Assembly: GCA_024734495.1 (NCBI GenBank)
Contig: JALMQS010000068.1
Coordinates: forward strand, 3,628,802 to 3,692,801
Source of the DNA: Forficula auricularia
Lineage: Eukaryota; Arthropoda; Insecta; Dermaptera; Forficulidae
Direction: 5' to 3'
DNA: 64,000 bases
The position numbers and the translations under genes are program-made. Position 1 is the stretch's first letter, and each line of letters begins with the position of its first letter. Shown one piece after another: positions 1 through 12,073 of this stretch. The notes under the pieces are model-generated. The model saw nothing but the letters and a program-made list of their open reading frames with translations, was not told the origin of the DNA and did not search any database.

Positions 1-2200
1 AAAAAAAACAAGTACTAAAATAAAGTACTAATGTTTGTGAGCCGGTATAGACCAAAAACTAATCACCGCTTCATTTTGTTAAAGTAATGGAAGGTTTTCA
101 ATTGCATTTCAATCGGTTGAACTGAATGGAAAAGTCGTCGGCGAAAAACATTAGATATTCAAGAAACTGTTCATTATTTTATAATGAGGGTGTCCCAAAC
201 ATTCTAAGCAAGCTAGCGATTAAAACTCTAAGAATTTTCTTTGAAAACTATATATTATAGAATGCAATATGTTTTTATATCAATTATAATTTATTTTAAG
301 ATTAAATAATATATAGATAATAGGCATATATCCGAGAAATTTTGACGAAAGGGGCCCAAACTTAGCTTTACAAAAATCATACATGTTGTTTATGTCGAAA
401 TACCTAGTGTAGGGAAGAAAACGGGTATTTGATTTTAATATAAGAGATAATTAAATATTAATATAAATTATTATACTTTGTGGATAAACATTACCCCTAA
501 CGAAATAATTATGAACTTCATGCTTTCCAGTAGCGTCGAAACAGTTGCCTAGGGAAATTTATAACCTACTCGCACTTTGGTTCGAGTCAAATGGTATGAA
601 ATTTTAAAAATTGAAAAAATATTTCATAGAAAATAAAAATTTTCTTTATTTCAAAAATTATAGATAGTATTTATATTTTATATAGAGAAGAAAAAATATT
701 ATATAGTAGCCAAAATACATTATTTTTTACACCCATTCTCCAAATAGAAAATGATAAAAAGGGGGAAATTTAAGTAAAAATTTTTCCTTTTCATAGATTA
801 ATATATATTTTTTTTTCAAATATTATATCTTTTTTGAATAGTAGGTATATTTTATTATTGAGAATAAATAACTATCATTTCGTCAAATGATCTCAAAATA
901 AAAAAATACTTTTTGTAACCTGCCTTTATAAAGAAAATGATACATAGGGAAGACGCTTAGGTAAAAATTTTAGTTTATCATAGGAAATAAAAGTTTTTTC
1001 AAATACATATGAAGTATATATTTTTTAATAGAAATTCTATTTTATATAGAGTAGTAAATAAGTATGTATATTTCGTCAAATTATATCGGAAAAAATATCT
1101 TTTGTATTCTCTTCCCAAGGATAAAATTTTACAAAGTGTGGGGACATATTTATAGTTTCTTCAGTTTTACCTGCCTAAATCATGTCGTTTTTCAGGAAAT
1201 TATTGTCATCATTAAAATGGATACGAGTATTTATTTTTCTTCCAATTCTTCTTTACTATTACAAACCTTGACGTTTACTAAAACCTTTTACGCAGATGAG
1301 AAATAAATATTATTATAAATAATTTTTTAGATAACATCTTTTTTTAGTTTTTAAATTAAAATCCTCTTTTGACAAAACAAAAAATTCATTAAATTTATAT
1401 ATTTTTAGCTTCTATTACTTTTGTTTTTTCTTTTACTTTAGGAATCTGAATACCTGGATTTAAAACTCAAATAATTCCTATATATTATTCCTTTAGACTC
1501 TTTGTTTTCTATATTTAATTTTCATGAATTTATTTATTTTTCGAAAAATAAAATAAAATCTAAGCTCTTTCATCTACTTTAGGGAATTGTACATACAATC
1601 CTACGCATCGGAAGATTAAGATATACAAATATAATAAGTAAATAAAAAGATAGTAATTCATTGAATTTTGGCATAGAGGAGGGTTTATTGAATGTATCCA
1701 ATATAAATAATCTGTTATTTAACATTGAATTTATATTAACTGAAAATATCCTGTGAGTACTGATGTTTTTATTTATTTATTTATTTTGTATTGTAGCGTT
1801 CAAACATTACATGTCGAAATAACAATAAAAATAAATACATTTTTATTGAATAAGAAAGAACTTCTCCTTTTAAAATATTAAAAAGCATTTTTCTTTTTAT
1901 TCATATTGAAATTGTTTTTATTAATAGTAAAACAAAGCTTCGAGGATAAAATACTCCAATTTTAAATTTTCTAATTTAAATCTCAGGATTTGGATGTAAA
2001 TGGAGGGTTATTTTAATAATTTTTTATCTGCTTGCTGCTGATTGGTTCCCAGGACCAAGCCAGGAAATAGAACATGTCCTATCTTTTAAATCAAGCAAGA
2101 TAGCCAGAAAGACAGCTAGAAGTGACGTCATTTCGACCCTCACAGGCCTGAAAGTTGCAAAAAGAGAGCTTCCATCCCCAAAACAGGTATAGTTTAAAGC
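1..2200. other. AT-rich DNA without recognisable gene
   Basis: I see only AT-rich sequence with many stop codons in all frames and short A/T runs. The short open stretch near 1064-1306 is low-complexity and has no recognisable domain. From about 2030 to 2230 the GC content rises, but I could not assign that block. Confidence 0.6.
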
Positions 2201-2209
2201 CTCGTGTGT

Positions 2210-2345
2210 AACGGGCTTAAGGCAGCCCAGAAATAAATAAGAGACTAGATTTCAATAAAAGAGTATTAATTGAAAATGTTTTCTCTTTATAATATTTTGT
2301 AACCGAAGTTTCGGAGGATTTTCCCTCCTTCTTCAGGGTTCAAAA
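2210..2345 (-). repeat. Penelope-type terminal repeat fragment
   Basis: This block shares wording with 61250-61400: an 'aaggcagccca' stretch, then the motif GTTTCGGAGGATT and the TTCTTCAGGGTT end. On the minus strand it ends in the hammerhead-like motif annotated at 2300-2342. Repeats of this type, ending in a hammerhead, are known from Penelope-like retroelement terminal repeats. The family assignment is inference from the motif and from the better-preserved elements at 12.1-13.1 kb. Confidence 0.4.
2300..2342 (-). ncRNA. hammerhead-like ribozyme motif (degenerate)
   Basis: On the minus strand I read CTGAAGA, one extra A, a stem GGAGG/CCTCC, then GAAA, C and TTC, with the flanks AACC and GGTT able to pair as stem I. 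The order CTGANGA - stem II - GAAA - NUH - stem I is that of a type I hammerhead. Two departures matter: one extra nucleotide before stem II, and TTC where the 61.3 kb relative has GTC. Activity is therefore doubtful. Confidence 0.4.
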
Positions 2346-2775
2346 GGGTCAATAAAAGAAGCATATTGTACTCTTACTTCTTGTCTCCTCTTCCAGTTCT
2401 TGTTGGTATATAGAGAACACTTTTAAATTTTCCATCATCTGTTCTATTGTTTGTATGTTTTTTTGTTTTTTTTTTTTTTTTTATTAATGTTAGCTTAATG
2501 TAGGATTTAAATTTATTTAGAGCTAAACTTGTTGTTTCCTCTGGAACTTTGTTATACTTTGTCCCATGAATGAGAAGCATTTATCATTTGCAGACGATAC
2601 TCCAGATGGCGAGTTTATCCTTAATTCTGGTATTGAAATCATGTCTGCCACTATTCTTCGAGAACTTACTAATATTTGTATGTGCATATACTACGCATTC
2701 TTAAATGTATTGAGATGCCACCATTTCCACTATTACCATACTATTTCAGATTTAATATAAAATCAATATAATTAT

Positions 2776-2900
2776 CCACTTCTTCCTGCCGTTTTCTTTA
2801 ACGTGGCATACGACCCATCTACAGGTACCTTTGACTCCTGCCCATCCTCTAAAATATCTTCCTTTACTCCTTTTATTTTTCTCGATGCAAGGGTCAATAC
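2776..2900 (+). mobile_element. LINE 3'-end relic
   Basis: The nucleotide sequence follows the LINE 3' end at 46126-46337 in order: CTTCCTGCC, then ATC-ACAG-TACCTT, then CTCC-GCCCA and a TTTTCGCGATG-like block (here TTTCTCGATGCA). No frame is open, so this is a decayed copy of the terminal codons and 3' UTR of the same LINE clade. Confidence 0.4.
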
Positions 2901-4080
2901 TGACTGAAAATCTAGACACACATAACAATCTACATTAATATAGATATAGGCTGTATCGATTCGGGGTGCAGGTGTTGCTTCGGGTCCAGATGTTACCAGG
3001 TAAGTGGTTACAAGTCAGATAGTCCGACAAGACACCGTTGATCTATGACATGTTACTGGCTAATAGCAAACATCTCTTAACGACAGATGTATTAGATAAT
3101 ACAAGTATATTATGATTCAAACATAACAATATAATATATCTAACCGACATATCCGCAGATTTTATCATGTAGGAAAATCATGTCATATTTAATATATTAA
3201 TTAATAATGATATTTATAATAAATTTATTATAAATAAACCATTAACAGATTTTAAAAATTCTAGGGTGGTTAACATTTATCTCTCTCAAATATTTATATA
3301 TTATTATTTTAATTACTACACACATATAGATATAATGGTCTGGATAATTTTTCGCTTTGGGATTTGCATGATGAAATTAGAAAATTCTTTAATATTTTAC
3401 AGTGTTTTCGTTTCTAATTCTTACTGTCTTCAAGTGGTAATATTTTAAGATCGATTGTTCTAAAGGATCAATAGTCGGTTTTACTATCAGACTCATTTCA
3501 ATTTAAAAGTCTAATCGAATCTAAATATTTTTGTAGTATATTTTAATGTATTTTTCTTTTTGGATTTTTTTTTTTTGATCCTACGAAATGCTAATAATAA
3601 ATGTTAGTTTAATTGACTAGATCTATAGATATGAATATTCGAAAGTGGCTTTAGATCTAGAAGGTGAAAAAAGCTAGAATTTTCTAATTTCATCATTGAT
3701 GGTTTAATCAGAAAACAATGTCATATTCTTTAAATTAACTACCATAAGCAAAATGGATCTATGAATTAATAGAAATAGTGTCAATATTTTTTCTAGATAT
3801 TATATTTGTCCAAAAGTCTAAAAAAATATTTTGAAATTGTCTCTGTGTTTATCTGTGTTAATGATTTTATACAAAATGAAATATTGATTATAGAGGCTTT
3901 GACTAATAATAGTCCTCTTATTTTGACAAACCAGAATCTTTTTGTATAATTTTTTAACTTTTAAGGAGATAGGTGTTGGTTCAATGTGAAACAATTTTTA
4001 TTATAATTTTTTAGCTAAAATTTTTGAAAAGGTGAAGGGGAATTTCTGAAGAAAATAATTTATTGGGAACTAAGTTTAAA
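2900..4080. other. no gene seen
   Basis: AT-rich sequence with no domain-bearing frame and no terminal repeats that I could pair. Confidence 0.5.
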
Positions 4081-4084
4081 GCCT

Positions 4085-4870
4085 AAAAACAAATAAATTG
4101 ACACGTTCTGATGTGGCCATCCTCTTGACTTTACCATACACTTCTGGTTGAGTTTGGTACAGGAGCCTATATTTTAATTTTTTGACCCTAACCTCCCCCC
4201 CCCCCATTTTGGGCGGTTAGTTTTTGAATTTTTAGTTTTCTGGTAGTCCACTGATCATGTATACAAAATTTGGTTGAGTTTGGTCCAAGGGCCTAGATTT
4301 TTATTTTTTGACTCCCGTCCCCATTTTGGGTGGTTTGTTTTTGCATTTTTAGTGTTCTGGGGGCCCACTGATTTTGTATAGAAAGATTGGTTGAGTTTGC
4401 TCAAATGACATAGATTTTTATTTTTTGGCCCCCCCCCCCCCCCTAATTTTGCCTCTAGAAAAAAAATATTTTCGTTATAATAGGTTCATTTTATAGTATA
4501 TTTCATTTTTCTTGTTTTTTTAGTTAGAAAATATTATAATTTTAACCGCCCCCCTTCTCCTACCTTAATTTTGGATCGATATGCACCATAATCTAATCAG
4601 CTTTTAACCTCAATGGACCAAAACTTCGTGTGAAATTTGATTTTGATATTCACACCAGTTTTTGAGCTAGCTCATCCACAAAATTTGGTAACGCACAGAC
4701 TAACAGAGTATCTAACAGACTAACTAACAGACATTTTGACAAAACAGTCATTATCTCGAAAAATATAATTTTTTTGATGTTCACTTATTAGGGCTTTTTT
4801 GTAGACCTAAATGCCATGGTTTCGCTCATTTTTTTTAATCAAAATACCCAGTATGGCAAAGTAAAAAAAT
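4085..4870 (+). repeat. long dispersed repeat 'R' with internal tandem units
   Basis: This block recurs in inverse orientation at about 60185-60905. Shared landmarks include TCTGATGTGGCCATCC, TTGGTTGAGTTTGGT, a C-run followed by ATTTTGGGCGGTTAG, repeated ACAGACTAAC units and GCCATGGTTTCGCTCA. Inside it a unit of roughly 115 bp (C-run, ATTTTGGG-GGTT, GTTCTGG, CCACTGAT, TTGGTTGAGTTTG) occurs about three times. No coding frame or terminal repeat is visible, so the superfamily is unknown. Fragments lie near 43785 and 32340-32790. Confidence 0.7.
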
Positions 4871-5016
4871 ATTACAAGGTAACCATGATAAAAAGAACAT
4901 TTTAATTTTGAGGTAGAGAGTAAATTAAATTTCACCACCGATAAAACATCGCTTATTTCAAATCAGAGAATAAAAAATAAAGATCTATAAAAATCTAAAA
5001 AATGCTTGTAAACAAT

Positions 5017-5027
<11 letters not shown>

Positions 5028-5050
<23 letters not shown>
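5028..5050. repeat. (GA)n microsatellite
   Basis: A run of alternating GA of about 20 bases, with no associated gene. Confidence 0.9.
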
Positions 5051-5055
<5 letters not shown>

Positions 5056-5786
5056 AATTAAAACATAACAAGATATAGGTAAATCAAATTCTTGCTGTGC
5101 AAATTTTCAACAAAATGAAAATATCTTCTTGAATAGAAATAATTGTTATCAGTTTTCTTACCCCCTCTCCCAACCCCATTCTCGCCACTGCAGCCCCATT
5201 CCATCCCGATCTAGTTGAATTTATTCTCTTTTCCACTTGGAATATCTTAAAGTTGTAACTGTGAACTGAATATTAATGTCTCAAATTTTCGTCCCCATTT
5301 CTCTCTCCGTAAATCAAAAAACAAAAATAAATAAATAAAACAAAACAAAACAAAACTAAAAAAAAAAAAAAACATTTTTGAAATTTTCTTATCACCGATT
5401 TCAAATTGTATATTCAAAGCAGATTGAAATTTAAATAAATCATATATATATAGGTATGAATACGATAAAGCGGGAAAGAAAAAAATATAATAAAATAAAT
5501 TATAATTTAAAAAAAAGTCTTCAAAAATTATTTTTGTTTCTATAACTTGCACCAAACACCTAAAATATCTTCAGAAATTAAAAAAAAAAAAAAAAAAAAT
5601 ATAGCTGAGTTCAAAAATAAAATTCTCAATATATTAATACACCGCCCTAAAACTAGTCAATATTTTTAAATTTAACTATATGACCATTTAAAGCCTTCAA
5701 GATTCTAGGATTACATTTTTTTAAACTCAACTGGATTAATAATTACAATGAATTCATATCAAACACATAAATAATTATTATCAGAG
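5050..5786. other. AT-rich, no gene
   Basis: Contains long A runs near 5356-5371 and 5580-5599. The open stretch on the minus strand at 5247-5555 is low-complexity and rich in F, Y, L and K, without a domain. Confidence 0.55.
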
Positions 5787-6172
5787 CATATGGTTGAATG
5801 TTTATCGAAAGAGTTGAAAAAATATATCATTTTTTTTAATGTTATCGAAAACAAGAAGAAGATACAGCCCCTTATGGATTTCGAAGGACCCTTTAATTAC
5901 CCAAGAGATAGAGAAATTGATCAAGCGAGATCAAATGAAAAAATCGCATCAGAATGCACGACGTTTCGACACCTATTTCTGGAGTCATTGTCAATTGTTA
6001 TCGGAGAAGTCTCTCAACAAGTTTATCAAAAGACTTCTTCCACATCACTACAAAACGACTGGAAAAATATGAATCCAAACGTCGTGCATTCTGATGAGAT
6101 TTCCTTATTATAATTCTGCAATCTAGGTAGTTTTAGCCGAAACTACTTTTTCGATAAACAATTCATCCACCA
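5787..6172. repeat. foldback element, family E2
   Basis: Two inverted arms are visible. The inner pair is CATCAGAATGCACGACGTTT (about 5947-5966) against AAACGTCGTGCATTCTGATG (about 6080-6099). The outer pair is GTTTATCGAAAGAG near 5799 against TTTTTCGATAAAC near 6145. Related arms occur at 15563-15750, 46490-46570 and 49645-49745. The interior near 5866-5922 resembles the LINE 3' UTR found next to 35500, so the unit may have captured or been joined to LINE sequence. The 107-codon frame across it is accidental. Confidence 0.55.
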
Positions 6173-6900
6173 AATCAACAATCTGGCTAAATGGAGAATA
6201 TAGTGAACGAGACAAAAAATCCCCTTATTTTAGATTAAGAGATTATTAATAAAAAATAACTAAAAGAACAATTATAAATAATGGATTGAAGTAATTTCAT
6301 TATTTGTAATGATGTGCTTATTTAAGTATAATCACATTTTTACTTTATCCAATGCGAAGCATGGGGAAAGTATTGTAATCGGTCTCGCGGCAAGCGCGAC
6401 TTCAAAGGATCTTCAGGTAAAGACTACGGAACCCATGGACTCAATTAAAGTCACAAATTGTAGTATTCAATTAGGTTGACTTTTAGCACCTCACGGTTTT
6501 GCCAAAAATTACATGGGGTTTCGTCGAGAGGCCAAAAAGTGCAATTTTTTCATTTAGTGCGTGCGGATGGATGGATGGAAGGATGTTATCGTTTTTTTGG
6601 CCCACGATTTTTTCCAGACCCTTGCACAGATTGAAATGAAATTAAAAACCTACCATTCTTTTAACAAAATGAAGCTGAAAGATTAGTTTTTGGTACATAT
6701 CGGCCCACAAACATTAGAACTTTATTTCAGTACTTTTTTAGTTTTTTCTAAATATCTTGAAAACGACTTAACCAATTTTGATGAAATTTAATATCCTAAA
6801 TACCTTGCTGACCACAAAAAAAGGTTAAATAAAGTTTTTAGTAAAATTATATTTTAAAGTACTTTACTCTAGAGTCAAGCTTGAGTTATTTGCCATAAAA
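6173..6900. other. unclassified, possibly repetitive block
   Basis: No coding signal. The segment around 6355-6600 is slightly GC-richer (GGTCTCGCGGCAAGCGCGAC, then a GGATGGATGGA tract) and reads like an old dispersed repeat, but I found no second copy in the window. Confidence 0.35.
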
Positions 6901-7165
6901 GAATTTAGTCTTTTTGATTTTAAGTCGATTCTTTTACGTTTTCAGTAGAGGTTGCCATTAATAGTCAGAACATCAAAAATGGAATACAATAAGGTTATTC
7001 CTCTAGTATTAGATGAGAATCGATCGTTATTTTTGATTTTAATCCGATTCCTCAATGTCTTCAGCAATGGTTACCAATAATAATCGAAGGGTCAAAAATT
7101 TAATGTAGAATGGTTATTCCTCGACTGTTAAATGAGAATCCATCATTATTTTTGAATTAAAATCA
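6901..7165. repeat. tandem repeat, about 120-bp unit, about 2.2 copies
   Basis: The landmarks TTTTTGATTTTAA (6911, 7031 and a variant at 7151) and GGTTATTCCTC (6993, 7112) recur with a spacing of 119-120 bp. Copies are diverged, so the array is old. Confidence 0.7.
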
Positions 7166-7184
7166 ACATGAACGGTAAATTGAA

Positions 7185-7275
7185 AGTGATATCTGATTAA
7201 TAATAAAGGAATAAACATATTAATATTTCAAATGAATTTGGATAAAGTTTAACAACGATCCGTTGCAGTTCATTA
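7185..7275. repeat. dispersed repeat shared with 56312-56405
   Basis: The wording TAATAATAAAGGAATA, then AATATTTCAAA, then GGATAAAGT and AACGAT-CGTTGCAGTT occurs in the same order and orientation at 56312-56405. No coding or terminal structure is seen. Confidence 0.6.
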
Positions 7276-7294
7276 TTATTATTATTAAAATATA

Positions 7295-8028
7295 CAGGGT
7301 GTTCTACAGAACTCGTTCATTAAAATTTCTCATGGAAGGAGTTGAGAGAAAATTTTGAACTTTGACATATTTATGTTCTGGAATATGCTGTTTTTAAATA
7401 AATTATTAACAACTTTTGGACACTTTCTGTTTTGCCACAATCGCTATCAACATTCTTATTTTCTATGGAACCCCCCAAATATTTTTGCATCATTAGATTA
7501 ACTGCTAAAAATTAAATTAAAAAAACTAAGATGATTTTCTATAATGCACTTGATGTCTAAAATTTATAATTTCTGAGTTATTTTAGATAGTTTGTAAAAT
7601 ATACCAATTTGTAGTCATCTTTAAAAATTAATAATAATTCAACTATTGCTTGTAAAATTAATTTGATCAATCAGAACTCTTAGTTAGATATTAAAGAATC
7701 TTAGTTAATAATAAAAATTCTAAATTTATATCCAAAAATGACCATAATAATCGTTTATTTCTGAAAATCAAAAAATTGTTAATACTAATTTTTTCAAATA
7801 TATGGCATAGATTTTAGTATTTCTGGATTCTACATAAAAATCCAATAGGAGTTTATTGAATATTCCCTATACCTAAAATGAATATTTTTTTAAATAAAAA
7901 AATATTTTAAATTTTACTCGTCTAGGTCTATATATCATATAAATTATATTTGAAGAGTTTTTCTTTCTGACTTAAAATAAAAGCCTTATAAGAGTTATAA
8001 AGAGAGGACAGACTGATGAATCACCCTG
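7295..8028. mobile_element. TA-flanked MITE (Tc1/mariner-like)
   Basis: The left end reads TA-CAGGGTGTTCTACAG and the right end GATGAATCACCCTG-TA. The terminal inverted repeat CAGGGTG/CACCCTG with a TA duplication on each side is the signature of the Tc1/mariner superfamily. The 734-bp interior is AT-rich and has no transposase frame, so it is a non-autonomous copy. Confidence 0.65.
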
Positions 8029-8029
8029 T

Positions 8030-8620
8030 ATAAAATAAAACTATATTCTTAGGATCTGACCAAATGGACAATCCTGAGGTTATACAAACAAAAAATAAAA
8101 ATAAAGTACATATACAATTATACATGCATGTTCATTTATATCTGGGTCTATGATTATTTGCAACAAGCCGAAGACATACTCATTGATTTCCCCATAATAA
8201 TGGATTATCCTTATCATATTTTAATCTATAATTTAATCAGGCTTTTATGAGTGTTTTAATGTTTGAAAGACAATCTAATGAAAATAGGCCCAGTGGGAGG
8301 CCCAATTTTAAATCGTGCAGACAGGCGTTGTCGGGGGCAAACACTGGCCATCCAAACGGTCTCAATTCGGAGCTCTTGGGGATTCCATCCCACCTTCGCT
8401 CATGCGACAAACATGGACAGCTAACTTAGTTAAAGACAAATTAGCTTTGTACAAAGATTCAAAAATTATTTAATTTCTCAAATATGACATCACAGTGATA
8501 TAATTTGCCTAGCTTCTTTGAAAATTAACTAAATTAGCAAATTAAAAATTTAGAATAAGATGAAAAGTAGTTCGAACAAATAAGGAATTTTCATTATTGA
8601 ATGCATGGATCTGAAATGTA
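8030..8620. other. no gene assigned; GC-richer island at 8270-8420
   Basis: The island at 8270-8420 (containing CCCAGTGGGAGGCCC and GACAGGCGTTGTCGGGGG) stands out from its AT-rich flanks. A 60-codon frame crosses it (8247-8429, plus strand) but I recognise no domain. It may be an old SINE or LINE piece. Confidence 0.3.
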
Positions 8621-8624
8621 TGTA

Positions 8625-9045
8625 GATTTTCATAGAAACATTAAGTATCAATTGCCAAGATATTTTTATAGATTCTAAAACAAGAGTATTTAAGGAGAAC
8701 AAGTACGATATTTGTTTTGATATAAAGCGAAAAAAATTACTTTGACGCCCTCGAAAAAATCTTAAATGAATACAAAGGGTTACCCTGTGGTATCATTTTC
8801 AGATTTTCAAAGAAAAACTAAGTATCGATTCCCAAGATATTTTTATAGATTCTAATAGAAGACTACTTAGAGAGAACTAATACAGTATTTGTTTTGATAT
8901 AAAGAGAAAAAAAATTACTTCGACACCCTCGAAAAAATCTGAAATGAATACAAAGGGTCACCCCTGTGGTATCATTTTGAGATTTTCATAGAAAAATTAA
9001 GTATCAATTCCCATATTTTTATAGATTCTAATAGAAGACTATTCT
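8625..9045. repeat. tandem repeat, about 178-bp unit, 2.3 copies
   Basis: GATTTTCATAGAAA-ATTAAGTATC begins at 8625, 8802 and 8981, giving spacings of 177 and 179. Within the unit GATATTTTTATAGATTCTAA, TTTGTTTTGATATAAAG and ACAAAGGGT-ACCC repeat in order. The third copy is partial. Confidence 0.85.
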
Positions 9046-9263
9046 TTATTATTTCATTTTTATTAAATGCAGTAAATATGTTTCAAACAATATTTGTCCA
9101 TCTCTTTAAATTTAAAATTTTTGTGTATATTTTACAAGATAAATTTTTTTTTTTAAGAAATTGTTTATTTTTAATGGACATCAGTAAATTTAAAAAGTAC
9201 CTTTACAATCACTAATAAACGGAAATTTATTTATGATTTATAGGTTTTCGTCATATACGTTAT

Positions 9264-9554
9264 TCATGCGAAAGAAAACAAACTTTGCAGCTGATTGAGT
9301 GAAGAGTCGACGTAGTTATGGCGTGTTTGAGAGTGCAATATTCTTATCAAATCTATTGGGAGCAAGAAATTGCCCAATAAATCATCGAAGCCCATTTGAG
9401 AGTTTTTCGAATTTATATCAGTGATGCATTTTTCTTGTAGTTTGAGATGCCAATTGTGGAACAATGTTCCACATCTTGACCTCACATGTCCGATCTTCAA
9501 ATAGATGGATCGTTTGCAATTTTCATAAAATTTATTACTTTCAAACAAATTCAC
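9264..9554 (-). CDS. possible coding fragment, 96 aa, unrecognised
   Basis: An ATG-initiated frame of 96 codons with a fairly balanced amino-acid mix (for example IGHVRSRCGTLFHNW near residue 22 and FDDLLGNFLLPIDL near residue 56), unlike the low-complexity frames elsewhere in the window. I recognise no family. It lies just upstream of, and opposite to, a Penelope-like remnant and could be a transposon-derived frame. There is no evidence of promoter or splice sites. It may also be chance. Confidence 0.2.
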   Translation of the reverse strand: MNLFESNKFYENCKRSIYLKIGHVRSRCGTLFHNWHLKLQEKCITDINSKNSQMGFDDLLGNFLLPIDLIRILHSQTRHNYVDSSLNQLQSLFSFA

Positions 9555-9654
9555 AACTTAGTAAAACTTGCTAAAGAAAATAAAATCTTTATTTAGAGTG
9601 AGAATGAAATAAATAAAGTACCTAAGCTAAACATAAAGAGAAACAAAACGGCTA

Positions 9655-9985
9655 TAGCTATACATATCACATGCAAATCCAAATCACCGATTGCACAACA
9701 ATCCATCACCTCAGCGAAGATATGAGTTCGCTAAGAAAGTTGCAGTCAGACACCACACAGAGTGATCCAAGCTCCGCCTTCGCAGATCACCTTGTTGAAA
9801 ACAATCACTCACCTTCACCCCAGAATTCTATACCACTACAATTCGCTTCTAAAAGCCGAAAATTAGACCTATTAGAATCAACTGAAATTAAGAAAGCTAT
9901 AATCGAAAAAGTTAAAATTCTCAATAACCAGCAGGACTTTAGAAATTCCACAATAATAGATCTATTAATTAACAAAAATTAAAAA
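9655..9985 (+). pseudogene. Penelope-like element, C-terminal GIY-YIG region
   Basis: The frame from 9671 to 9982 reads through a region resembling the C-terminal part of the GIY-YIG endonuclease of Penelope-like retroelements: a QITDCTT stretch near the start, SAFADHLVENNHS in the middle (the conserved 'S-x-x-A-x-H-L-x-x-x-x-H' block) and a helical tail ending RNSTIIDLL. In intact elements this domain nicks target DNA during retrotransposition and sits C-terminal to the reverse transcriptase. Here the Y-I-G core is not preserved and no reverse transcriptase precedes it, so this is a broken 3' remnant. It is followed about 550 bp downstream on the same strand by a hammerhead-like motif, the expected order for a Penelope-type 3' terminal repeat. 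Family call is by motif only. Confidence 0.5.
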
Positions 9986-10620
9986 ACTTAACACTCTTAA
10001 CCTCATTCTTGTTCAACTATATACTATTTCCCAAAGTACAATCAAAATTAAATTCAAACCACGCGCCCTCAGCCTTCTAAAATAAAAGACATACTGATAT
10101 ATGAGATATTCACAAAATTGCTGTATATTGTAATTTATCTCTATTATATTTTATTTTAATCTTTATCTCTATATGTAATTTATGCTTATTTGTACATTGA
10201 TATTTATAATTAATTTTGTGTTTATGACTTAAATTTGTAATTTTATTTTCTAATTTAATTCTAAAAATTTTATATTTATACTTTTAATTAAAGGTTTTTT
10301 AATTATATTAATATTCATATTTACCTAGATTTTTTATATTTATATTTATATATTTTTATATAAAAAAAAAAAAAATTTTGTAAAAATTTTTAAATTTTAA
10401 TTTTATTGATGTTTTCCTTGTGTTATATTGGTATGTATGATTTGAATGTTATATTTTGTTATATTGGTACGTATGATTTAGATGTTAAATATTGTGTTCG
10501 CTCGTTCAATTATTATTATTAGTTTTAACCTGTAAACTCCTGATGATGGACTAATAATCCGAAATATTTTGAGTTTGTATAAACCTCTTTGAGTTTTATT
10601 TCATTTACTGTGAAACTACA
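9986..10620 (+). mobile_element. AT-rich 3' region of the Penelope-like remnant
   Basis: Very AT-rich sequence between the GIY-YIG frame and past the hammerhead-like motif, with the duplicated wording TGTTATATTGGTA(T/C)GTATGAT at about 10420-10480. I interpret it as the 3' non-coding part of the element. The outer boundary and any target duplication were not found. Confidence 0.35.
10534..10576 (+). ncRNA. hammerhead-like ribozyme motif
   Basis: Plus strand: AAACTC, then CTGATGA (10540-10546), one extra T, GGA-loop-TCC, GAAA (10561-10564), a short AT palindrome, then GAGTTT. AAACTC and GAGTTT pair perfectly as stem I. The extra nucleotide before stem II recurs in every copy in this window. 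The position downstream of a GIY-YIG remnant fits a Penelope-type terminal repeat. Stem II is only three pairs, so folding strength is doubtful. Confidence 0.45.
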
Positions 10621-10978
10621 CACTCTTTACTTTATTAATTAATATCATGTTTCACCGAAAACCTACACCACTTTCTCTAAGTAAAAAAATATAGCTATAG
10701 TGCTGTGATGTTTCGTTGTTTGTCTGTCACATCGATGACTGTGACTTCAAAAATACATGGGGATGATAAAAATGTAAAATAATTTACTTTTTTCTTTATT
10801 TAATATCTCTTTTAGGAACACTCTCTTATTTAAAGATATTTTTAATTTTGCACTGAAGATATTAGTATTGTAATTCATAATGATTTTATATTTCAAAATA
10901 TTCAAAAATATTTATTTTCGCCGTTAGATGCAGCTGAAAACGATTGTTTATTACAATAGCGTCTATACATAGATTAAT

Positions 10979-11193
10979 GTGCCATTAGGTTGAAAAACGC
11001 CATTTTGAATCTAGATACTTAGAGAAGCAGCAATTTTTTTTTAATTTAAAATATTAAATTTAAAGACATTTCGTTGAATTGATAACCTCCTCCTTTTTTT
11101 AAAGTCGGTTAAAATATCAAAAAATCCTAGTTCTCTATGTATTCAAATTGAAATTACGATTCAAAATGGCGTCTTTCAACCCAATGGCCACAC
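10979..11193. mobile_element. foldback MITE
   Basis: The arms at 10979-11011 and 11160-11193 are inverted copies: GTGCCATTAGGTTGAAAAAC against GTCTTTCAACCCAATGGCCA, followed by GCCATTTTGAAT on both arms. Outside the arms AATAGCG and AATAGTG-like wording suggests slightly longer ends. A TA duplication is plausible but not clean. Confidence 0.6.
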
Positions 11194-11199
11194 TGTTAC

Positions 11200-12070
11200 T
11201 CTAAAATCACTATTGTTTATAGCATTTTAATTTTTACCTGAAAACACACAAATTTAGAGCAGTTAATTTCATATACTACTGATCTTAGATTTAATAGAAA
11301 AAATATAATTAAAATAGGTAAACTTTAAAAAATAGAATGTAAATTTTAACAAAAAGTCACATCCTATATTATGTTATATAATAATTCGAAAATAATTTTC
11401 TAATACTGTTTGATATATAGATGTTTACTATCAAAAGTTAAATACATAGACTAAAATGTTTAAAAAAATAAACAATATTATTATTTTTTTTAAGGTAGTT
11501 CTTTTACGACAATCCACACAAAAAGTTTTAACCTCGTAACCACTCTATACATATGAACGGTGCTAAAATTTTAGGTTATGTTTTTTTAACGTTACTGCAC
11601 TTCTCTCGTTTCCAAGGCATTGATCTTAAATTCCCTCCAATAAAAATAATCGCCCAAATATGTTTTTTATTTTTATTTTTTATGAAAATTACTAGGTAAA
11701 TAATTTCAATTATTTTTTAAGTTACTTCGAATATATTATTCTAACAAATATTAGTTTTTCATCAAGATGGTGAAAGTCCTTCAATGAAAAAAATAAATAA
11801 AATAATGATGATTTTCCCACCCTTTCCCAATCTACCATATATAAAAAATGTCACTTTTAATTGCAATTATTTAATGTTTGCTGAAGTAATTCGTCTTCAA
11901 ATCTTAACAGTGTGTTTATTATACTTTTAATGTCTTTGGTATATTCCAAATTTCGAAGACTTCTAGAATTTTTGCATTTGTGAAAGAACTACTTTATATA
12001 GGCTTTTATTTCAATACATTAATTAATGAGTAGAAAGCAGATTCTTTTTTCGTACCCTAAAAATGTTCAT
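11200..12070. other. no gene seen
   Basis: AT-rich sequence without paired terminal repeats or a coding frame. Confidence 0.5.
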
Positions 12071-12073
12071 ACT

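Noticed and set aside
5790..6113. 107-codon plus-strand frame
   Set aside because: It crosses the arms of a foldback element, and its peptide is a translation of the inverted repeat.
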